Source: Paraburkholderia aromaticivorans
Lineage (GTDB): Bacteria; Pseudomonadota; Gammaproteobacteria; Burkholderiales; Burkholderiaceae
Length of the DNA: 64,000 nucleotides
Direction: 5' to 3'
Assembly (NCBI RefSeq): GCF_012689525.1
Contig: NZ_CP051515.1
Span: forward strand, 1,240,001 to 1,304,000
Positions 17,192 through 25,945 of the stretch are shown piece by piece (position 1 is the first letter of the stretch; each line of letters begins with the position of its first letter). The notes beneath the pieces are model-generated. The model made no database searches. It was not told the DNA's origin and was given only the letters and a program-made list of their open reading frames with translations. A program made the translations under genes and the position numbers.

Positions 17192-18094
17192 ATGCTCGAC
17201 GGCGTATCCATGGATCAACTGCGTACTTTCATCGCTGCCGCTGAAGAAGGAAGCTTCTCTGCGGCAGGGCGGAAGCTTCGCAGGACACAGTCCGTGGTGA
17301 GCCAGACGCTCGCCAATCTCGAAGGCCAGATCAATGTGTCATTGTTCGACCGGAGCGGTCGCTATCCACGACTGACGGAGCAAGGCGCCGTATTACTCTC
17401 GCAGGCGCGTCTCGTCGTCGGCGGCATGGATGGTTTCAAGTCGACGGCGCGAGCAATCGCAGAAGGGCTTGAACCGGAGCTTTCCGTGGTGGTGGACGTC
17501 ATGTATCCAATGGCCTCGCTCACGGTCGCGGTTGGAGAATTCCGTGACGCGTTTCCTCACACTCCGTTGCGGTTATATGTCGAAGCTTTGGGTGCGGTAG
17601 TGCAACGAGTGCTGGAGCGCGCGTGCAGGCTTGGTATTAGTGGTTCCATGCCGGCCGTGCCCGAAACGATTGATGCCGAGAAGCTGCTCGATGTGCCGAT
17701 GGTCACTGTTGCCGCTCCTAAGCATCCTCTGGCGTCGTTTAAAAGAGTGATCCGATCGCGCGAGCTTGAAGAACATGTGCAGCTTGTATTGACTGATCGC
17801 ACGCCGCTGACCGATGGGAAGTCGTTCGGGGTGTTCTCTCCGCAAATCTGGCGATTATCGGATCTGGGCGCAAAGCACGCGTTTTTAAGAGCGGGCCTCG
17901 GCTGGGGACACATGCCCGCGGCAATGGTACACCCCGATCTTGTTTCAGGCGAGCTGGTACCCCTTCGAATCGAAAACTTTCAACCCCGAACGCCGCCGAT
18001 CGCAATGTATGCGATCTATCGCAGAGACACGCCGCCGGGTCCAGCAGGCCGTTGGTTCCTCGGTCGACTAAAGCAAACCTCAAACGAAGACTGA
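17192..18094 (+). CDS. LysR-family transcriptional regulator
   Basis: 300-residue LTTR. The N-terminal winged helix (MDQLRTFIAAAEEGSFSAAG with RRTQSVVSQTLANLE) spans residues ~7-65 and the effector domain follows. It lies downstream of the SnoaL-like gene, whose promoter carries a LysR box, so it is one candidate for the regulator of the three shared promoters. The start with MLDGVSMDQL leaves a choice between the ATG at 17192 and an internal ATG at 17210. Confidence 0.88.
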   Translation: MLDGVSMDQLRTFIAAAEEGSFSAAGRKLRRTQSVVSQTLANLEGQINVSLFDRSGRYPRLTEQGAVLLSQARLVVGGMDGFKSTARAIAEGLEPELSVVVDVMYPMASLTVAVGEFRDAFPHTPLRLYVEALGAVVQRVLERACRLGISGSMPAVPETIDAEKLLDVPMVTVAAPKHPLASFKRVIRSRELEEHVQLVLTDRTPLTDGKSFGVFSPQIWRLSDLGAKHAFLRAGLGWGHMPAAMVHPDLVSGELVPLRIENFQPRTPPIAMYAIYRRDTPPGPAGRWFLGRLKQTSNED

Positions 18095-18119
18095 CGCTCA
18101 CGCTCGACGTGACGCTTCT

Positions 18120-18730
18120 TTACCACGGTTGTATTCCATCCAGGAACTTGACAAGCAGCGCGTTGACGCTCTCAGGCGCTTCCCCTGTACATACGTGGCC
18201 ACGACCTGGTATCAGGCAGCGTTTTTCCCCCGTAATGTTTTTCTGAATATTGCGAACTTGCTCCGGACTTATCCCCCGATCAGCAGCGCCGTGCAAAATA
18301 AGCATAGGGCATTGGAGTCGGTTGAACTGCGCGATCACGTCAGGCTTTTTCGATCCACGACCGGTATTCGAAGTACAGCGAACGGGCGATGCGTTTCGCC
18401 CAGCGTCGCTTCAAGTCTTCAATTAACTCGGGCTGATGATCCATCGCACGCTGAGTGAAGATCGCGGGCACGAACTACTCGATGAAGCTCGAAGAGAGAT
18501 TTCCGTCACCGTCAAGAGGGTCGAAGTGCTGACCGAACAAGCGCTTTTCCTCGTCTGTATTAGACAGGGCCGGTACGCCACGTACTCGCGAGGGGTATGC
18601 CGCGCAATGGTGATGACGTGATTCGAGGTAGTGGGCATTCGGAGGCCGTTCGGGAGCGTTGATATCCGCAGCCGATAACAGAACGACGCATCCGTGGAGG
18701 CATTGCATGTACGGAACGCTGCGCGCGGCA
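18120..18730 (-). pseudogene. Alpha/beta hydrolase, broken by stops and frameshift
   Basis: On the minus strand the C-terminal third of an alpha/beta hydrolase is clear: CPMLILHGAADRGISPEQV, then IPGRGHVCTGEAPESVNALL, ending at 18120. The preceding part (FTQRAMDHQPELIEDLKRRW) is in another frame and ends in a TGA just before. Further upstream (EEKRLFGQHFDPLDGDGNLS) a stop again interrupts the frame. The nucleophile region cannot be read cleanly. At least one frameshift and one in-frame stop make it non-functional. Confidence 0.65.
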
Positions 18731-18957
18731 TGTCTTAGGCGCCGTCGGAGAGTCTGTGATGGGAAATGCTGAAGGAACAGCGCGCTATCAGCTGTGCAGA
18801 CAGCGAACCGAAGGAACATTTGCAAACCGCCGCGCGGAGATGTTCGTCGCAGGGGATCCATAAGTCAAGACGATGGGTTCCATTAAAATATATAGGCTTC
18901 CCGTGGGGTCGGCCGGCATCTAACCTTCGTTCATGTCATCCCCAAACGGAAATTGCC

Positions 18958-19830
18958 ATGGCGACTGTGTCTGATCCATTAGAAGCGGCCAATCCTGCCG
19001 TCCGGCCGGCTCGTCTTCTGCGCGCCATTGTGGCGCGTACCCAAGGGCGCCCCCATGGGCCAGTCACGCGCATCGTCAGTCCCGGCGAACTAGGTGAGCT
19101 AATCAAGCCGTTCGTGTTTCTGGACTACTTCGACTTCACGCCGTCGAGCGACGCTCTGTTTCCAATGCACCCGCATTCGGGTATCGCGACGATCACGGTC
19201 CTCCTCTCTGGCAATCTAAGATACGAAGATACAACGGGCGCATCCGGCGAGTTGTCCGCGGGCAGCGTCGAATGGATGAACGCGGGCAACGGCATCTGGC
19301 ACGACGCCAGTCCCGCGGACCTGGAGCGCTTTCATGGCTATCAGATGTGGGTGGCATTGCCTCGCGAAGTCGAGAATGGCGAACCGCAAACCCAATATCT
19401 TCCCGCACAGGCCATCCCGCATGTGGGGCCCGCGCGCGTAATTCTTGGCAGCTACGGGAACACACACAGCCCGGTGACGTGTCCTGAGGGGATCAACTAT
19501 CTGCATGTACGGCTCAAGGCGGGCGAGCAATGGCGTTATGTGCCACCTGTTGGACATACGGTGGCCTGGACCCATGTGCACCGAGGCACGCTTTGCGTCG
19601 CAGGTGAACGTCTGCGCAGCGAGCTCGCGGTCTTCAACGAGTCCGAAGACGCTCTCGACTTCGCCGCAGAAACCGAAGCCGAATTCATTTTCGCGTCTGC
19701 AGTAAAGCACCCGCATGACCTGGTGCTCGGCTACTACTCGGTTCACACGTCAGAGGCCGCACTGCAAGCGGGAGAAGCCCAGATCGCCCGAATTGGCGAA
19801 CAGCTTCGCTTTCGCGGCCGTATCCGGTAG
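18958..19830 (+). CDS. Pirin-family protein
   Basis: 290-residue bicupin of the pirin/quercetinase family. The N-terminal cupin has the metal-site pattern FPMHPHSGIATITVLLSG (~res. 64-81) and GSVEWMNAGNGIWHDASP (~100-117). It also has a C-terminal cupin ending with SAVKHPHDLVLGYYSVHTS. Pirins bind iron and some oxidise flavonols such as quercetin. It heads a same-strand series (DoxX, WrbA, SDR, SnoaL, SDR, quinone oxidoreductase), so a redox or quinone-detoxification role is plausible. The start at 18958 is the ATG where the conserved sequence begins; no strong Shine-Dalgarno is seen (GGAAATT upstream). Confidence 0.85.
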   Translation: MATVSDPLEAANPAVRPARLLRAIVARTQGRPHGPVTRIVSPGELGELIKPFVFLDYFDFTPSSDALFPMHPHSGIATITVLLSGNLRYEDTTGASGELSAGSVEWMNAGNGIWHDASPADLERFHGYQMWVALPREVENGEPQTQYLPAQAIPHVGPARVILGSYGNTHSPVTCPEGINYLHVRLKAGEQWRYVPPVGHTVAWTHVHRGTLCVAGERLRSELAVFNESEDALDFAAETEAEFIFASAVKHPHDLVLGYYSVHTSEAALQAGEAQIARIGEQLRFRGRIR

Positions 19831-19887
19831 TCACTCAAGCAGTCCTCTTGGCCTCGGCCTATTTTTCCAAAACTTAAGGAACTCGTC

Positions 19888-20313
19888 ATGAACTCAACCT
19901 CTGCAAATACTTACCAGACTCTCCCTCTGATTGGACGCATTCTCATCGCAGTCATCTTTCTCGTGAGCGGCTTTAGCAAACTCACAGCGCCGGGAGCGAC
20001 CATTGGTTACATCGGGTCGCTAGGATTGCCAGTGCCGCTACTCGGGTATCTCGGCTCAATGGCTCTTGAGTTGGTTGGCAGCGTTCTGCTGATCGTCGGC
20101 TATCGCACGAGACTCGTTGCCGTGCTGCTGGCAGTGTATTCGATTATTACCGCACTGATCTTCCACCACGCGCTCGGCGACCAGAATCAGATGTTCCATT
20201 TTCTCAAGAACGTCGCGATGGCCGGCGGCTTGCTCCAGGTCGTCGCATACGGTGCAGGCGCATTCAGCTTTGATAACGGTCGCGAACTGCCGATCGCGGG
20301 TACCGCACAGTAA
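19888..20313 (+). CDS. DoxX family membrane protein
   Basis: 141-residue inner-membrane protein with four hydrophobic segments. The first is [20 protein letters not shown] (~res. 14-33), the typical DoxX start, and later segments include [20 protein letters not shown] and the [20 protein letters not shown] loop with its conserved histidines and asparagines. DoxX proteins are linked to redox processes and quinone-dependent membrane complexes. It lies 57 bp after the pirin gene, and AAGGAACTCGTC precedes its start. Confidence 0.88.
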   Translation: MNSTSANTYQTLPLIGRILIAVIFLVSGFSKLTAPGATIGYIGSLGLPVPLLGYLGSMALELVGSVLLIVGYRTRLVAVLLAVYSIITALIFHHALGDQNQMFHFLKNVAMAGGLLQVVAYGAGAFSFDNGRELPIAGTAQ

Positions 20314-20322
20314 CGACGCTCG

Positions 20323-20341
20323 GGACGGCCCTGGGCCGTCC
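20323..20341. terminator. Short GC-rich hairpin between doxX-like and wrbA-like genes
   Basis: GGACGGCC and GGCCGTCC pair perfectly over 8 bp with a 3-nt loop. No T-run follows, so it more likely gives partial termination or mRNA-end protection inside the operon than full termination. Confidence 0.35.
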
Positions 20342-20408
20342 TGGCAATACACCTGTTGCACCCTTGCGGCGCCATGACGGCCCGCTTCATCACCCTAAGG
20401 AGATTGCG

Positions 20409-21008
20409 ATGGCCAAGGTACTTGTTCTCTACTACTCGTCGTATGGACATATCGAGCAGATGGCTGATGCCGTCGCGCACGGCGCCCGCAGCGCAGGCGC
20501 GCAGGTCGACGTCAAACGTGTACCTGAAACGGTGCCTGAAGAGGTTGCCAAGGCCGCGCATTTCAAGCTCGACCAGGCGGCTTCGGTCGCAACGGTCGCC
20601 GACCTCGAGAACTATGACGCGATCGTTGTGGGCACTGGTACTCGGTATGGTCGCATGTCGTCGCAGATGGCAGCGTTCCTCGATCAGACCGGCGGGTTGT
20701 GGATGCGTGGTGCACTTAACGGCAAGGTCGGTGGTGCGTTCGCGTCGACTGCCACGCAACATGGTGGGCAGGAAACCACGCTTTTTTCGATCATCACGAA
20801 TCTGATGCATCTCGGCATGGTCATCGTTGGCCTGCCTTATAGCCATCAGGGGCAGATGAACATGAGCGAGATCGTCGGCGGCGCGCCTTATGGCGCAACC
20901 ACCGTCGCTTCCGGCGACGGGTCGCGTCAGCCGAGCGAGATCGATCTGGCCGGCGCACGCCACCAGGGTGAACTGGTGGCGAAGACGGCGGCGAAGCTGT
21001 TCGGATAA
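20409..21008 (+). CDS. wrbA: NAD(P)H:quinone oxidoreductase, WrbA family
   Basis: 199-residue flavodoxin-like protein that reduces quinones by two electrons with FMN, avoiding semiquinone radicals. The FMN phosphate loop is [12 protein letters not shown] (~res. 8-19). [22 protein letters not shown] (split, ~80-101) and the late [15 protein letters not shown] are WrbA hallmarks. The start at 20409 follows AAGGAG. It sits in the pirin-DoxX-SDR series, consistent with quinone handling. Confidence 0.92.
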   Translation: MAKVLVLYYSSYGHIEQMADAVAHGARSAGAQVDVKRVPETVPEEVAKAAHFKLDQAASVATVADLENYDAIVVGTGTRYGRMSSQMAAFLDQTGGLWMRGALNGKVGGAFASTATQHGGQETTLFSIITNLMHLGMVIVGLPYSHQGQMNMSEIVGGAPYGATTVASGDGSRQPSEIDLAGARHQGELVAKTAAKLFG

Positions 21009-21121
21009 CGCTTTTTCTGGCAAGTCTGCGAGTGAACTGGGCCTTGTCGCCCAGCGAAACGAAACAATAAATCGGTATGCTAATTATTAGCCTGTGTAAA
21101 GATGCCGTATGAGGGATCATC

Positions 21122-21898
21122 ATGACTGAGGATTTCAACGGAAAAGTCGTACTCGTGACGGGCGCTGGCTCCGGTATCGGCCGAGATGCCGCACGTGCCT
21201 TCTCCAGCCGCGGCGCGTACGTCTACGCAGCCGACATCAATGAGCAGGGGCTTAAAGAAACCGAGGATCTGATCGTCAGGGCCGGCGGAAAGGCTGCCAT
21301 CGCACGGGTCGACGTGGCAAGCGAAGAAGATGTTTGCGCGTTCCTCGCACGTATAGAAAGGGATGCGGGTCGACTTGATGCGGCGTTCAACAATGCCGGG
21401 ATCACGGGCGGAACTTACAGGATCGAGGATTACCCCACGGACGACTTTGATAAGGTACTCAGGGTCAATCTTCGCAGTGTGTTCCTCGGCATGAAGTACC
21501 AGTTACCGCTGATGAAGCGAAGCGGTGGCGGCGCCATCTGCAATACGGCGTCCGTCGCCGCGCTGACTGGCCCTGGTGGGATGAGCGCCTACGCGGCATC
21601 GAAGCATGGCGTCCATGGTCTGACCCGCGTTGCGGCGATGGAAAACGCTGCTCACGGCATTCGCGTCAACGCATTGGCCCCCGGATGGACCGAAACGCCG
21701 ATGGTGGTCGAGAACAGTGCGCAGAACCCGGCCTTCGCCGAACTTGCTCGCACCGCGATCCCGGCAAAACGTGGTGCCCAACCGGCCGAGGTGGCTGCCG
21801 CGGCAGTCTGGCTCTGCTCGTCGGCGGCGAGTTACGTGATCGGGCAGATGCTGGTGGTCGACGGAGGGATGACTATCGGCGGCTTCGAGTTGCCGTGA
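21122..21898 (+). CDS. Short-chain dehydrogenase/reductase (SDR)
   Basis: 258-residue classical SDR, an NAD(P)-dependent alcohol/ketone oxidoreductase. It has VTGAGSGIGRDAA (~res. 12-24), NNAGITGG (~90), the catalytic serine in TASVAAL (~142) and YAASKHG (~155-161). The C-terminus VIGQMLVVDGGMTIGG is standard. GGATCATC precedes the ATG at 21122. It is followed 58 bp later by a SnoaL-like gene and then a second SDR. The substrate is unknown. Confidence 0.88.
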   Translation: MTEDFNGKVVLVTGAGSGIGRDAARAFSSRGAYVYAADINEQGLKETEDLIVRAGGKAAIARVDVASEEDVCAFLARIERDAGRLDAAFNNAGITGGTYRIEDYPTDDFDKVLRVNLRSVFLGMKYQLPLMKRSGGGAICNTASVAALTGPGGMSAYAASKHGVHGLTRVAAMENAAHGIRVNALAPGWTETPMVVENSAQNPAFAELARTAIPAKRGAQPAEVAAAAVWLCSSAASYVIGQMLVVDGGMTIGGFELP

Positions 21899-21956
21899 CT
21901 GATCCGTATGAGTTGTGAACTGAAAAACTCGCATTTCAACCATTTTGGAGCATGAC

Positions 21957-22400
21957 ATGGCCCATAGCAACGCAAGCGAAGAAGCAAAGGCTGTAGTTCG
22001 TCGCAATACCGAAGAGGTACAAGGGGGCGGCAACTTCGACGTATTCGAAGAATTGTTCGCGGACGATTTCGTCGACCATACGCCGCAGCCGAATTGCACT
22101 CCAGACAAGGACGGTGCACGCGCCCTCTACCACGTGCTGCGTGCCGCATTCCCCGATTTCCACGCGAACATCCATTGGCAGGTTGCCGACGGGGATCTGG
22201 TGACCACCTACAAGACGTATCACGGCACACACGAAGGCACCTTCCTTGGCGTGCCGCCCACCGGTCGAAAGATCCATTTTGAAACAGTCGACGCGATGCG
22301 CGTGCGCAGCGGCAAGATCGTAGAGCACTGGGGCGTGGCTAACCTGTTCTTGCTGATGCAGCAACTCGGTGCGTTTCCTGCAGGCGGGACGAAGGCGTGA
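21957..22400 (+). CDS. SnoaL-like ester cyclase / NTF2-fold protein
   Basis: 147-residue SnoaL-like protein. It has VVRRNTEEVQGGGNFDVFEE (~res. 12-31), LFADDFVDHTP with the conserved Asp-His pair (~32-42), FHANIHWQVADGDLVTTYKTYHGTH (split, ~65-90) and FLGVPPTGRKIHFETVDAMRV. This is the polyketide-cyclase-type pattern that recurs in many hydrolase and isomerase paralogues. I chose the ATG at 21957 because GGAG is 7 bp upstream; the TTG at 21945 overlaps that site. A truncated relative lies at 7569-7748. Confidence 0.82.
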   Translation: MAHSNASEEAKAVVRRNTEEVQGGGNFDVFEELFADDFVDHTPQPNCTPDKDGARALYHVLRAAFPDFHANIHWQVADGDLVTTYKTYHGTHEGTFLGVPPTGRKIHFETVDAMRVRSGKIVEHWGVANLFLLMQQLGAFPAGGTKA

Positions 22401-22505
22401 ACAATAGCCCGCGTCTGCACAGCGACGCCGTGATGCCCGCTACGCATCGGTAGATCGCCGGGCCAGTGCATGCAGTCAATCTTACTTATTTATAAGGATA
22501 CCAAA

Positions 22506-23276
22506 GTGAGCGATGTTCTCAAAGACAAGGTCGTACTGGTCACAGGTGCAGCCAGCGGAATTGGTCGAGCCATTGCGATTAGTGCGGCGCGGCATGGAGC
22601 GAAGGCCGTGATCGTCTCAGACGTCACGGAGACTCCGCACGAGGGCGGTACATCGACCATCAGCGAGATTGAAGCACTGGGTGTGCCCACACGGTTTCAG
22701 CGCACCGACGTGACGCAGCACGCGGAAGTCGACGCGCTGGTCGACGCGTCGGACGAGTTCGGCGGAGTCGACGTGATGGTTTGCAACGCCGGCATCACGC
22801 TGCGTGAGGATGGTCCCGAGGTGGCCGAAAGCGACTACCGGAAGTTGATGGCGGTCAATCTTGACGGCGTGCTTTTTGGCGCGCAAGCGGCGGCGCGCCA
22901 GATGAAGGCGCGTGGCAAGCCAGGCAGCATTGTGTTGATGGCGAGCATGGGAGGCATCGCGGGCGCGGGAATGACCGTCGCTTATTCCACGAGCAAGGGG
23001 GGCGTCGTGCTGATGGCCAAGGCCCTGGCGGATGCGCTCGGGCCCGACGGCATCCGCGTCAACGCGATCTGCCCCGGCACGATCGACACGCATTTGCTAC
23101 GCACGAATCCCGGCATTGCCGCAGCCTCGGAAGGTTTTCGGCAACGCACTCCGCTGCGCCGCCTGGGAAAGCCGTCAGAAATAGGCGACGCCGTTGCGTG
23201 GCTCGGTTCGGACATGTCGAGCTATGTCACCGGTATCGCCCTGCTCGTCGATGGCGGCCTGCTTTCGGTCATTTGA
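22506..23276 (+). CDS. Short-chain dehydrogenase/reductase (SDR)
   Basis: 256-residue classical SDR with VTGAASGIGRAIA (~res. 11-23), VCNAGITLRE (~94-103, NNAG replaced by CNAG), the serine in LMASMGGIAG and YSTSKGG (~165-171). The C-terminus YVTGIALLVDGGLLSV is typical. The GTG at 22506 has AAGGA upstream, whereas an ATG at 22470 has no such site. It lies in the same-strand series between the SnoaL-like and quinone-oxidoreductase genes. The substrate is not known. Confidence 0.86.
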   Translation: MSDVLKDKVVLVTGAASGIGRAIAISAARHGAKAVIVSDVTETPHEGGTSTISEIEALGVPTRFQRTDVTQHAEVDALVDASDEFGGVDVMVCNAGITLREDGPEVAESDYRKLMAVNLDGVLFGAQAAARQMKARGKPGSIVLMASMGGIAGAGMTVAYSTSKGGVVLMAKALADALGPDGIRVNAICPGTIDTHLLRTNPGIAAASEGFRQRTPLRRLGKPSEIGDAVAWLGSDMSSYVTGIALLVDGGLLSVI

Positions 23277-23324
23277 TACGTCAGGGCGGCTGTATATGTA
23301 CGGTCGTTCAATCAGGAGTTACCC

Positions 23325-24251
23325 ATGAAAGCTATACGTGCCCACGCCTACGGCGGGCCCGAGCGTTTGACGCTTGAAGATATCCCTGACCCCGTCCCCG
23401 GCGAGGGCGAAGTATTGATCGACGTCGCGGCGAGCGGCGTCAATCCGGTCGATTGGAAAATCCTGGAGGGCAGGATGAAAGCCTTCCTGCCGCTGTCACT
23501 GCCTTACTCACCTGGCGTCGAAGTGTCGGGAAAGATTTCGGGGCTGGGCGCTGGGGTCACGGACTTCGCTGTGGGGGACGAAGTCTTCGGTTTCATCGGC
23601 ATCGTCGGCGGGTACGCCACCAAGGTGGTGGCCTCTGCTGCACGCCTGGCGTCAGTGCCAAAAAAACTTTCATTGCTTGAAGCGGCAGGAGTGCCGGCGG
23701 CAGCGTTGACCGCATGGCAGGCGTTGCACGAGCACGCTGATATCAAGCCGGGTCAGCGCGTCCTGGTTCATGGCGCGGCGGGCGGCGTTGGCAGTATGGC
23801 GGTGCAGTTGGCCAGAATCGCCGGCGCGGAGGTCATCGGAACGGCGTCGTCCGGCAATCTCGACTACGTCAGACAGCTAGGTGCGATGCAGGTCATCGAC
23901 TACCGGAGGGAAAGCTTCGAACAGAGCGTGTCGTCCGTGGACATCGTCCTGGATCTGGTTGGCGGCGAAACGCAGGATCGCTCCTGGTCGTTGCTAAAAC
24001 CTGGCGGCATCCTGGTGTCGCCGGTGAGCCCGCCAGACGCCGAGCGCGCCAAGTTGGGTGGTGTGCTAGGGAAGCATTTCGGCACCCGCTCCGACGGCAA
24101 GCAGTTGACTGCAATCGCGGCACTCTTTGACTCGGGTGAACTCATGGTCGAAGTCGAGACGGTCTTTCCGCTGTCGCGTGCCGCCGATGCCTTGCAAAAA
24201 AACCTGACCGGTCATGCGCGCGGCAAGCTCGTGCTCGACGCGACCCGATAA
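23325..24251 (+). CDS. NADP-dependent quinone oxidoreductase (MDR, zinc-free)
   Basis: 308-residue medium-chain reductase of the quinone-oxidoreductase group: MKAIRAHAYGGPERL at the start, VAASGVNPVDWKI (~res. 35-47), and the nucleotide-binding loop VHGAAGGVGSMAVQLAR (~145-161). Structural-zinc cysteines are absent, as in zeta-crystallin-like enzymes. CAGGAGTT precedes the ATG. It is the last gene of the series that begins with pirin, 48 bp after the SDR; a LysR gene follows on the same strand. Probable role: NADPH reduction of quinones or alpha,beta-enones. Confidence 0.88.
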   Translation: MKAIRAHAYGGPERLTLEDIPDPVPGEGEVLIDVAASGVNPVDWKILEGRMKAFLPLSLPYSPGVEVSGKISGLGAGVTDFAVGDEVFGFIGIVGGYATKVVASAARLASVPKKLSLLEAAGVPAAALTAWQALHEHADIKPGQRVLVHGAAGGVGSMAVQLARIAGAEVIGTASSGNLDYVRQLGAMQVIDYRRESFEQSVSSVDIVLDLVGGETQDRSWSLLKPGGILVSPVSPPDAERAKLGGVLGKHFGTRSDGKQLTAIAALFDSGELMVEVETVFPLSRAADALQKNLTGHARGKLVLDATR

Positions 24252-24398
24252 TCCCGATTGGCCGGTCTACGGAGGCACGGCTTCCGTAAATTGTCTGGCG
24301 GGCCGCCGTCGACTGGCCAAGGTTCACCCTCGTGAGGAAAGCGCCTGAAGGTGCGGAACTTCGATGGGACTTTCGTAACCTTATGGCGCTCTTTCATC

Positions 24399-25307
24399 AT
24401 GGACCTGCGTAGACTTCGGTATTTCACGGCAGTCGCCGAAGAGTTGCATTTCGGCCGGGCCGCACAGCGTATGCACGTCGTGCAGTCAGCGGTGAGCCAT
24501 CAGGTGAAACTACTTGAAGAAGAGCTCGGATTTTCGCTGCTGCAGCGTTCACGCCACAACGTTCGGCTCACGGTCCCCGGCGAGATATTCTTACCTGAAG
24601 CGCGCGATCTGTTGCGTCGGGCGGATGAAGCGATGCGTCGTGCGCGTGCGTCGGCCGATGGTACGGTCGGGAGGCTAGCGATCGGCTTTGTTGATAACGT
24701 CCTGTGGTCCATTCTGCCGCCGATACTCCGGGACTTTCGCCAGAGGTGGCCGCAAGTCGAATTGACGCTGCATCCGCTCGATCGAAGCGCGCAGATCGAG
24801 GCGATTCGAACATCAACCATCGATATAGGGATCATGCCCTCGCCGTCGCCTGGTCATGCTCTCAAGTCTGCGGAACTTGCCGCAGGCCCTTTGGTGGCGG
24901 CCATCCCCCAGGGCCATCCGCTCGCCGTACGGCCGACGCTCTCAATTGTCGAACTAGGCATCGAGCCGTTTGTGCTGTTTCCCCGCAGGATGAACAGCCG
25001 GATTCTGGAAATCATCGTTGCGTGCTGCGCTTTGGCCGGGTTCGCACCTCGAATCGTCCAGGAGGCCGAACAGCTTCACACTCTCCTCGCGCTCGTTAGC
25101 GCGGGCCTCGGCGTTACGCTGGTACCGCAGTGGGTTGCTCGCGTCCAGCAACTCGACGTCATCTACATACCGCTCGACGAACTGCTCACGCCTTATGAAC
25201 TGATCGCAGCATGGAATCCCAGCACGGACAATCCGGCGGTCGCGAACTTCCGTGAGATCGCAACCGGGATCGCCGGCCAGATGCTTCTCGAACCGCAAGC
25301 CCGATAG
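24399..25307 (+). CDS. LysR-family transcriptional regulator
   Basis: 302-residue LTTR of the CatM/BenM-like branch. The winged helix (MDLRRLRYFTAVAEELHFGR, then QSAVSHQVKLLEEELGFSLL) spans residues 1-60, followed by an effector domain with FVLFPRRMN and LVSAGLGVTLVPQWVA. The ATG at 24399 begins the conserved sequence. It follows the pirin-to-quinone-oxidoreductase series. The LysR-type promoter at 25347-25411 starts only 39 bp past its stop, which makes it the better-placed candidate regulator of the three shared promoters. Confidence 0.88.
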   Translation: MDLRRLRYFTAVAEELHFGRAAQRMHVVQSAVSHQVKLLEEELGFSLLQRSRHNVRLTVPGEIFLPEARDLLRRADEAMRRARASADGTVGRLAIGFVDNVLWSILPPILRDFRQRWPQVELTLHPLDRSAQIEAIRTSTIDIGIMPSPSPGHALKSAELAAGPLVAAIPQGHPLAVRPTLSIVELGIEPFVLFPRRMNSRILEIIVACCALAGFAPRIVQEAEQLHTLLALVSAGLGVTLVPQWVARVQQLDVIYIPLDELLTPYELIAAWNPSTDNPAVANFREIATGIAGQMLLEPQAR

Positions 25308-25346
25308 AACATATCGGATCTGTTCTCCGAATTTCGGATGCCGGTG

Positions 25347-25411
25347 ATCAGGTATCGAGATCGCGTAGTTATTTTTAATCGTTAGACAGTGATCACCGGA
25401 ACCTCGATAGT
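25347..25411 (+). promoter_or_regulatory. LysR-type promoter, copy 2
   Basis: ATC-N9-GAT dyad at 25347-25361, 20 bp, TTAGACA at 25382-25388, 17 bp, GATAGT at 25406-25411. GTGATCAC overlaps the -35 edge as in the other copies. Downstream come a 27-codon frame (25559) and the porin gene (25946). Confidence 0.72.
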
Positions 25412-25558
25412 TGGCAGCAATGCGAAACGCAAATGCGGAGCCAACAAAGTTCTGAAGCCTTTCCGCGATTGACGCATCGGTTCTGACCTGAACCATCAGC
25501 GCAAAAAAAATCACCAACACTTAGCTACCGGCATCTTTCAGTGTCCAGGAGAATTCTT

Positions 25559-25642
25559 ATGCCAGAAATTGAAGCGGATGCGCATCGCGATGACAGTTTG
25601 GCCTACTTGCTCCGATGCGAAACGCAGGATTTGCAGCGATAG
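25559..25642 (+). other. 27-codon frame after promoter copy 2, possible leader or gene stump
   Basis: An ATG at 25559 has an excellent AGGAG 7 bp upstream and is the first start after the LysR-type promoter. The frame (MPEIEADAHRDDSLAYLL...) ends at 25640-25642. It could be the 5' end of a gene whose rest was lost, or a leader peptide. The ~300 bp that follow, up to the porin, hold no recognisable gene. Confidence 0.4.
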
Positions 25643-25945
25643 TGGGGCGCGGCCTGCATGGCAGGCGGTGGGGGTAACCCAAAGTCATAAAAAGGAAGCA
25701 CAGATAACCCATCTTTTACGTGCACGAAAAATCGCCTTCTTTATTGGTAGTCATACTAAATAAAAACATACCGTTTAATCGGTTGATGAGCGTGCGACTG
25801 GATTCACGTTTTGCTGTTTGCCTTCGTCTGAAAAACAAGGCGCCCGCAGCTTCCACGCTACGGAAAGAATGCCCGCTAAAAAAACACGAATACGTGGGGA
25901 TACAGAGAGTTTCGAGATGGCAATTCTAAACGGAGGGGACTTTTG

